This document shows, piece by piece, positions 63,416-64,000 of a stretch of 64,000 nucleotides of DNA; the stretch's first letter is position 1; each line of letters starts with the position of its first letter. The notes beneath the pieces are model-generated. The model had not been told where the DNA came from. It made no database searches and was given only the letters and a program-made list of their open reading frames with translations. The position numbers and the translations under genes were made by a program. Source of the DNA: Zygnema cylindricum (taxonomy: Eukaryota; Streptophyta; Zygnematophyceae; Zygnematales; Zygnemataceae); the NCBI GenBank assembly GCA_037447655.1, contig JBBHKE010002503.1, positions 239,102 to 303,101 on the forward strand. Direction: 5' to 3'.

Positions 63416-64000
63416 GAAGACGTACTCACTTAGACCACATGCTTTTCTGCAGTACTCCAAATTTACAAGCGGGAAGCGTTTTTGTCAACATGTTCGCAAC
63501 CATTTTCTCATCAGGCAAATAACAAAGTTTGACCACTTTTGCAAATACTTTCTCTCATACCAAATGTAGCCGAATGTCCATATGTTAATTCTTAAAATGG
63601 TGACTTGGGTTTGTAGCCACAGAAATTGCTGCCTGATTGTCGCACCACATTATTTGTGTTCCGTGTTGTGTAAACCCCAATTTTTGAAGAAATGCCTTAA
63701 TCCAAAGCAACTCCTTTAAGGCTGCGCTTGCAGCCATGTATTCGACTTCCATAGTCGATTGTGCCATGACTTTTTGAAGTTTACAACTCCAAGTACAATT
63801 CCACTTCCAACCTAAATGACATACCCAGTTGTAGACTTCCTATTAGGCACATCACCATAGCTAGCATCACTCCAAGTGTTAATGCTGACCTTGTTCTCTC
63901 CCAAAGTAAGCCAAAGATTTCTAGTCCCAACAAGATACCTTAACACCCTTTTTGCAGCCTCCCAATCTCTCTTTTGTGGATTTTGCAGACTTCTTCTCAG
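63416..64000 (-). pseudogene. Copia-9 RNase H, partial
   Basis: The minus strand shows M-A-Q-S-T-M-E-V-E-Y-M-A-A-S-A-A-L-K-E-L, D-N-Q-A-A-I-S-V-A-T-N-P-S-H-H-F-K, a stop in place of Lys before H-M-D-I-R, and D-E-K-M-V-A-N-M-L-T-K. These are copia RNase H blocks. The upstream part continues beyond the window. Confidence 0.8.

Larger units (their letters stand above)
62712..64000 (-). mobile_element. Copia-9: minus-strand copia, 3' end only in window
   Basis: Read on the minus strand, RNase H runs from the window edge at 64000 to 63416, then the purine tract GGTAAAGGGGAG (63411-63400), then a 688-bp LTR at 63399-62712. The LTR starts TATTGAACAG and ends CCTTCAACA. It belongs to the Copia-6/-8 group and interrupts Copia-8. 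Confidence 0.85.

Overview
The window is nuclear DNA of a land plant. The few host-type coding pieces are a plant phosphatidylinositol 4-kinase gamma with the beta-grasp N-terminal region of that family, and a first exon resembling the plant protein RST1. Both contain spliceosomal introns. The rest is a graveyard of LTR retrotransposons, mostly Ty1/copia with one Ty3/gypsy chromovirus. I cannot name the species. The repeat density and the broken host genes would fit a pericentromeric or otherwise poorly recombining region.

Layout. 1-5718: an old minus-strand copia relic (Copia-0) split by plus-strand Copia-1 (591-4919, target-site duplication CTCAT). 5719-28432: a 22.7 kb composite copia locus (Copia-2) whose outer LTRs share private sequence and a target-site duplication ATACT. 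Nested in it are complete minus-strand Copia-3 (7870-14210, duplication CCATG), a captured chromovirus pol fragment (15067-16711), a chromovirus (17172-22150), an LTR-like segment, an unrecognised broken reading frame (22626-23690) and a second copia pol. 28438-33977: minus-strand Copia-4 inside the gag of Copia-5. 33978-41665: a broken partial copy of the PI4K gene and its 3' flank, split by Copia-6 (34223-39629) and by a 512-bp TRIM (41023-41534). 41666-47576: non-coding sequence with the lone RST1-like exon 1. 47577-50149: the larger PI4K gene, with one in-frame stop. 50150-53030: intergenic DNA with TATCG-rich repeats. 53040-54595: an 18-bp minisatellite. 54596-59796: a gag-only minus-strand copia (Copia-7). 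59942-62711: Copia-8, split by a solo LTR (61076-62315, duplication GTTAC). 62712-64000: Copia-9, which runs off the window.

How the pieces work. The copia leaders whose primer-binding site is visible carry GGTTATGGGCCCACC or a close variant right after the LTR. This is complementary to the anticodon stem-loop of initiator tRNA-Met, so it implies half-tRNA priming as in Drosophila copia and yeast Ty5. The chromovirus and the TRIM instead use the 3' end of the same tRNA. In the Copia-6/-8 family the Gag frame starts inside the LTR and reads through the primer site. The TRIM's LTRs contain a 71-nt tRNA-like cloverleaf with perfect Pol III A and B boxes, and tRNA-like B-box or T-arm modules also lie antisense in the LTRs of the larger copia families. 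No element shows intact Gag and Pol together; all carry stops, frameshifts or deletions.
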